Below are positions 5,885 through 5,988 of a stretch of 5,988 nucleotides of DNA, piece after piece (the first letter of the stretch is position 1; every line of letters starts with the position of its first letter). The translations under genes and the position numbers were made by a program. The notes below the pieces were generated by a model that had not been told where the DNA came from, searched no databases, and worked only from the letters and a program-made list of their open reading frames with translations. Source of the DNA: Polyangiaceae bacterium (GTDB lineage Bacteria > Myxococcota > Polyangia > Polyangiales > Polyangiaceae); assembly GCA_025936205.1 (NCBI GenBank), contig JAICTU010000532.1, positions 1-5,988 on the forward strand, read 5' to 3'.

Positions 5885-5988
5885 TCAGTCCTCGGCTTCG
5901 TCCTGCGGCGCGGGATCGTCTTGCGGCGCCTCGGACTCGAGCGACGCTGGAATGGGGGGTGGCACGCTCGCCGGGGCTGACGGGGGCG
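5885..5988 (-). CDS. C-terminal end of a convergent gene (partial)
   Basis: On the minus strand an open frame enters from the right edge and ends at TGA (5887-5885), giving 33 residues rich in Pro, Ala and acidic residues, ending APQDEAED. This looks like a disordered C-terminal tail, similar in composition to that of the IHF-like protein. Only the tail is visible, so no function can be assigned. The position, four bases from the GAF-gene stop, fits a tail-to-tail gene pair. No terminator hairpin is seen between the stops. The call rests on composition and position alone. Confidence 0.5.
   Translation of the reverse strand, partial: PPSAPASVPPPIPASLESEAPQDDPAPQDEAED

Overview
This is a high-GC chromosomal segment from what looks like a myxobacterium (Myxococcota, probably the Polyangia side). 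That placement is inference. It rests on strong GC bias at third codon positions, the tandem receiver-like plus PilZ protein, an IHF/HU protein with a long acidic tail, a large low-complexity GAF protein and an uncharacterised lipoprotein. There are no rRNA or tRNA genes, transposase, integrase or CRISPR array. Most of the window is ordinary housekeeping and signalling sequence.

Layout from left to right. (1) A 14-bp tandem repeat starts at the window edge and runs into the 3' end of a minus-strand soluble inorganic pyrophosphatase gene (69-704). (2) After about 210 bp of non-coding DNA comes a plus-strand SnoaL/NTF2-like gene (913-1335). (3) Its 3' end overlaps, tail to tail by 34 bp, a minus-strand gene (1302-2396) for two receiver-like domains plus a C-terminal PilZ domain whose c-di-GMP-binding motifs both look intact. 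(4) Just upstream on the minus strand, 22 bp away, is an outer-membrane-type lipoprotein of unknown function (2419-3498). The PilZ gene's ribosome-binding site lies in that short gap, so the two are probably one operon. (5) A 109-bp gap with a perfect 8-bp GC hairpin separates the lipoprotein from an IHF-beta/HU-family gene (3608-3976, minus). (6) A divergent non-coding region of about 390 bp (3977-4365) holds a strong Shine-Dalgarno for the IHF gene, a -35-like hexamer with a dyad, a duplicated 24/25-bp element and a GTAC-centred palindrome. (7) A plus-strand gene (4366-5880) codes for a 504-residue protein with a long disordered N-terminus, an unrecognised central module and a C-terminal GAF domain. 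(8) Four bases after its stop comes the stop of a convergent minus-strand reading frame that runs off the right edge.

The most coherent functional unit is the minus-strand series IHF-like protein, lipoprotein, receiver-receiver-PilZ protein. The last two are closely coupled and may link an envelope component to c-di-GMP. The pyrophosphatase, SnoaL and GAF genes show no obvious functional link to them. I see no convincing new defence, mobile or RNA system. The items most worth checking are the minisatellite at the pyrophosphatase stop, the lipoprotein/PilZ pair, the duplicated element upstream of the GAF gene and the central module of the GAF protein.
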